Source: Bacteroidales bacterium
Lineage (GTDB): Bacteria; Bacteroidota; Bacteroidia; Bacteroidales; ML635J-15
Length of the DNA: 9,802 nucleotides
Direction: 5' to 3'
Assembly (NCBI GenBank): GCA_028696755.1
Contig: JAQVGK010000090.1
Location: 1 to 9,802 of the forward strand
Part shown: piece by piece, positions 7,525-9,802 of the stretch
Numbering within the stretch: the stretch's first letter is position 1
How the letters are laid out: every line of letters starts with the position of its first letter
The notes under the pieces: model-generated
Seen by the model: the letters and a program-made list of their open reading frames with translations, nothing else
The model's database searches: none
What the model was told of the DNA's origin: nothing
Program-made: the position numbers and the translations under genes

Positions 7525-7554
7525 TTTTACCCTGAGCGGAGCCGAAGGGTAAAA
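7525..7554. repeat. REP-like palindrome (TTTTACCCT...AGGGTAAAA)
   Basis: A perfect 9-bp stem (7525-7533 with 7546-7554) encloses a 12-base loop. The core CCCTGAGCGGAGCCGAAGGG resembles REP sequences seen in many bacterial genomes. It lies 85 bases after ribE and could slow or stop transcription, but no U-rich tract beyond the A-rich arm supports a classical terminator on the + strand; on the - strand the stem is followed by no gene. Confidence 0.65.
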
Positions 7555-7635
7555 ATTAGAATTAAAAGATTTTTTGTAGGATTTAAAATAGTATAATTAA
7601 GATTATATAATTAAATTTAATGATATTGGCTTTTG

Positions 7636-7707
7636 CTAAAATTAGGTTGCTTAGTCGCTAATGCGCCTCGCAATGACCGTGCAGTCAAATTTTAGCCTCT
7701 AATTTTA
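7636..7707. repeat. CATTGCGAGG-type dispersed repeat inside flanking inverted repeats
   Basis: Read on the - strand, 7645-7679 contains GGTCATTGCGAGGCGC and then AGCGACTAAGCAACC, a form of the widespread CGTCATTGCGAGG...GCGACgAAGCAATC intergenic repeat. It is enclosed by short inverted repeats: CTAAAATT (7636-7643) with AATTTTAG (7688-7695), and TAAAATTAG (7637-7645) with CTAATTTTA (7699-7707). It ends 38 bases before the flippase start. Confidence 0.6.
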
Positions 7708-7717
7708 AAATAGAATT

Positions 7718-9043
7718 TTGGAGTTTCCGCTATTAAAACATATTAATAAGGTACGCGCACTGCAGTTTTTTCAGGTTTTCAGATTTGGGATTCTGTTTCT
7801 TATTAGCATTATTTTTACAAAAACGAGTTTGGGAACTGGCGAAATCGGTGTTTACGAAACATTTTTACTAATTGCTGGGAGTGTTAGTTTTTTCTGGATT
7901 GGGGGAATGCTTCAGTCGCTTCTTTCGGTATCGGGAAACAGCAAAACGTTTGGGAAGGCGGAGCGAAATCCAGTTTTCTTTAATGTTTTTGTGCTGTTTA
8001 CTTTCCTAAGCGTTCTTTCGGCAGTCCTTGTTCTTGTTTCGCAGAGTTTTATTGCCGATTTGTTTAGTTTAGGCGGAAACAGAATACCTTACATGAAAAT
8101 TTTATTCATGTACATCGCTGTTTCTGGTCCAGTAAATTTGGTTGAGTATTTTTATTTGCTTAAAAACAAGCCATATCATCTGATTATTTATGCATTGATA
8201 ACATTCAGTCTTCAGCTTCTTTGCGTTACTCTTCCTGTACTCTTGGGATACGATTTGGGTTATGGTTTATATGGTTTAGTTTTTATTAATGGACTTCGAT
8301 TTATATGGTTATCGGGTATGGTTTTTAAATATTCCGAAATCAAATTCTCAAAATCGTTTTTAAGAGAGTTTTTAAGTCTGTCTGGTCCTTTGGTGTTAAG
8401 CATTTTATTAAGTGGCAGCGCTCAGTACATCGATGGAATTTTGGTTTCGTTTAAGTTTGATGAAGCTACTTTGGCTGTTTTTAGATATGGAGCACGAGAA
8501 TTGCCTTTCTTTGTACTTCTGCTTGATGCCTTTGGTAATGCAGTAACTCCGCAATTCTCCGACCCAGAAAATCGAGAATCTGCACTTAAAGAATTAAAAA
8601 TTGGCACTGCCCGAATGATGAAATGGATTTTCCCAAGCTCAGTAATTCTTATTCTAACCAGCAAATTCCTTTTCCCAATTGTTTTTAATCCCGATTTTGT
8701 AGAAAGTTCAATAATTTTCAATATTTACCTTTTAATTATTATAACCAGATTTTTATTTACGAGAATTGTTTTAATAGGGCTAAAAAACACCAAACCAATT
8801 TTCTGGTCATCACTGATTGAGATAATAATTAACGTTTTTTTGAGCGTAATATTCATTCAGTTCTGGGGAATAGCGGGTGTTGCTATTGCAACTGTAATAT
8901 CATTCCTAATCGAAAAGCTATACCTGGTTATTTATGTTAAATCAAAATATGGCATTTTTCCAACCCAATATTTGAATGTAAAACTATATTCCATCTGGTC
9001 GGCAATTCTAATTGGAGATTTTTTCGTAAGTTTGCTTTTCTAA
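7718..9043 (+). CDS. Wzx/MATE-like polysaccharide flippase (oligosaccharide translocase)
   Basis: This is a polytopic inner-membrane protein of 441 residues with about 12 hydrophobic segments (near 17-36, 44-63, 86-109, 126-147, 153-173, 181-200, 219-234, 259-275, 302-322, 332-355, 361-382, 384-405 and a C-terminal one). The size and layout are those of the Wzx/RfbX branch of the MOP superfamily, which flips lipid-linked oligosaccharides across the inner membrane. Typical features are the FGI-like first helix with GxxEIGVYE after it and YGARELPF...NAVTPQF in the middle. No ATG is available at the N-terminus: an in-frame stop lies at 7706-7708 and the first internal Met is residue 64, inside the second helix. 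TTG at 7718 is therefore the likely start. The asparagine-synthase-like gene follows after 12 bases, so the two probably form an operon of a surface-glycan locus. Substrate cannot be read from sequence. Confidence 0.85.
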   Translation: MEFPLLKHINKVRALQFFQVFRFGILFLISIIFTKTSLGTGEIGVYETFLLIAGSVSFFWIGGMLQSLLSVSGNSKTFGKAERNPVFFNVFVLFTFLSVLSAVLVLVSQSFIADLFSLGGNRIPYMKILFMYIAVSGPVNLVEYFYLLKNKPYHLIIYALITFSLQLLCVTLPVLLGYDLGYGLYGLVFINGLRFIWLSGMVFKYSEIKFSKSFLREFLSLSGPLVLSILLSGSAQYIDGILVSFKFDEATLAVFRYGARELPFFVLLLDAFGNAVTPQFSDPENRESALKELKIGTARMMKWIFPSSVILILTSKFLFPIVFNPDFVESSIIFNIYLLIIITRFLFTRIVLIGLKNTKPIFWSSLIEIIINVFLSVIFIQFWGIAGVAIATVISFLIEKLYLVIYVKSKYGIFPTQYLNVKLYSIWSAILIGDFFVSLLF

Positions 9044-9055
9044 TTACTGTTTATT

Positions 9056-9802
9056 ATGTTTGAATTAATTCTCGAAGGAAACAAAACTTACAAACCTGCA
9101 AAATCGGGTAATTGTTTCTTTCTTGGTTACTTCTATAACAGCGAGGGAAAAGTTTTTCGAGGTGGCGAAGCTGCCGAATATATTCGCAAAATTATCACCA
9201 ATAAAGATTTTACTTTACAGAATTCTCTAAGTGGGATATATTCGGCAGTTATTATAGAAGAGGAAAAGCTAACCATAAGAGGCGATTTAATAAACTTCTT
9301 TCCAATTTATTATGCTTTTGCACAAAATCACTGGATTGTTTCGGATCAACTAAGTTCAATTACTAAAAAATTACAAGATTTAAAACTCGAAGAATCAGAA
9401 ATACCTGGCTTTCTGAGTGCTGGTTTCACAAGTGGTTTTAATACCCTAATTCAAAATATTAATAAAACTCGTGCGGGAAGTATTATTATGCTATTTCAAG
9501 ATGGCACTTTTAACACTCAAACAAATTACTCATTTATTCCAGATAAATTCTTTGAAGACGAGACAGAAAAATTGATTATAAAAGCAGAATCAATCTTTCT
9601 TGATGCAGCGAAAAATGTAAGTAGTTTTCTGGCTGGTCGCACTGCCGTTATTCCTTTAAGTGGAGGATTCGACTCAAGACTTATTGCAGTTCTGATGAAG
9701 AAACTAAACTATGAAAAGGTAATCTGTTTTACTTATGGACGAAAAACTTCCGAAGTTGAAATAAGCCAAACTGTAGCCTCTAAACTCGGTGTTAAATGGT
9801 AT
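9056..9802 (+). CDS. Asparagine synthase-like protein (partial, cut by window edge)
   Basis: The frame is open from the ATG at 9056 to the last base (249 codons, no stop), so only the N-terminal part is seen. It has the two-part layout of asparagine synthase-like proteins. The first is an N-terminal Ntn-amidotransferase-like region (about 1-115, with LSGIYSAVIIEE and GDLINFFPIYYA). The second is the start of an ATP-pyrophosphatase domain whose PP-loop is PLSGGFDSR (Ser202 to Arg208). The protein starts MFELIL rather than MCGI, so the nucleophilic Cys2 of glutamine-hydrolysing AsnB is missing and the glutaminase half is probably inactive. It would then use free ammonia or another amine, or make a different amide, as relatives in polysaccharide and lasso-peptide clusters do. 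The 12-base gap from the flippase implies co-transcription and a role in glycan or metabolite modification; a true asparagine synthetase is less likely. Confidence 0.85.
   Translation, partial: MFELILEGNKTYKPAKSGNCFFLGYFYNSEGKVFRGGEAAEYIRKIITNKDFTLQNSLSGIYSAVIIEEEKLTIRGDLINFFPIYYAFAQNHWIVSDQLSSITKKLQDLKLEESEIPGFLSAGFTSGFNTLIQNINKTRAGSIIMLFQDGTFNTQTNYSFIPDKFFEDETEKLIIKAESIFLDAAKNVSSFLAGRTAVIPLSGGFDSRLIAVLMKKLNYEKVICFTYGRKTSEVEISQTVASKLGVKWY

Noticed and set aside
7405..7596. 63-residue frame after ribE
   Set aside because: It overlaps the ribE end and reads through dispersed repeats (AAATCACAA, REP palindrome); composition is repeat-driven.

Overview
The window looks like a chromosomal segment from an AT-rich member of the Bacteroidetes, most likely Bacteroidales or Marinilabiliales-like. 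Three things support this: several Bacteroidetes-type -7 promoter boxes (TAnnTTTG) sit just upstream of genes, there are no Shine-Dalgarno sequences, and one large secreted protein ends in a type IX secretion (T9SS) type A sorting domain. All supported genes are on the + strand. The lineage below phylum is inference.

Left part (1-2160): a secreted protein of unknown function built from about ten degenerate 35-residue repeats (beta-propeller-like) is followed after 19 bases by queG, the tRNA epoxyqueuosine reductase. Positions 2161-2742 are a non-coding insert holding a nested inverted-repeat element. A second, almost exact copy of the last 113 bases of queG follows it, then a promoter.

Centre (2743-6180): a 1145-residue secreted protein is recognisably a PNGase F-family N-glycan amidase. 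The two acidic residues D60 and E206 and all three disulfide pairs of PNGase F have counterparts. The N-terminal catalytic domain is split by an insertion of roughly 500 residues that carries a LamG/concanavalin-like domain. It ends in a T9SS sorting domain, so it probably acts on host or dietary glycoproteins at the cell surface or outside the cell.

Right part (6181-9802): a non-coding array of three 165-171 bp tandem units, each able to form two hairpins, precedes riboflavin synthase. A REP-rich spacer follows (AAATCACAA direct repeats, a CCCTGAGCGGAGCCGAAGGG-type palindrome and a CATTGCGAGG-type repeat). Then come a Wzx/MATE-like polysaccharide flippase with a TTG start and, 12 bases later, the beginning of an asparagine-synthase-like gene cut by the window edge. 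The last two look like the start of a surface-polysaccharide or exported-glycan locus.

The most unusual items are the interrupted PNGase F architecture, the queG-tail duplication whose only two differences are synonymous, and the hairpin-rich 171-bp tandem array. No CRISPR array, rRNA, tRNA, transposase or integrase gene was seen.
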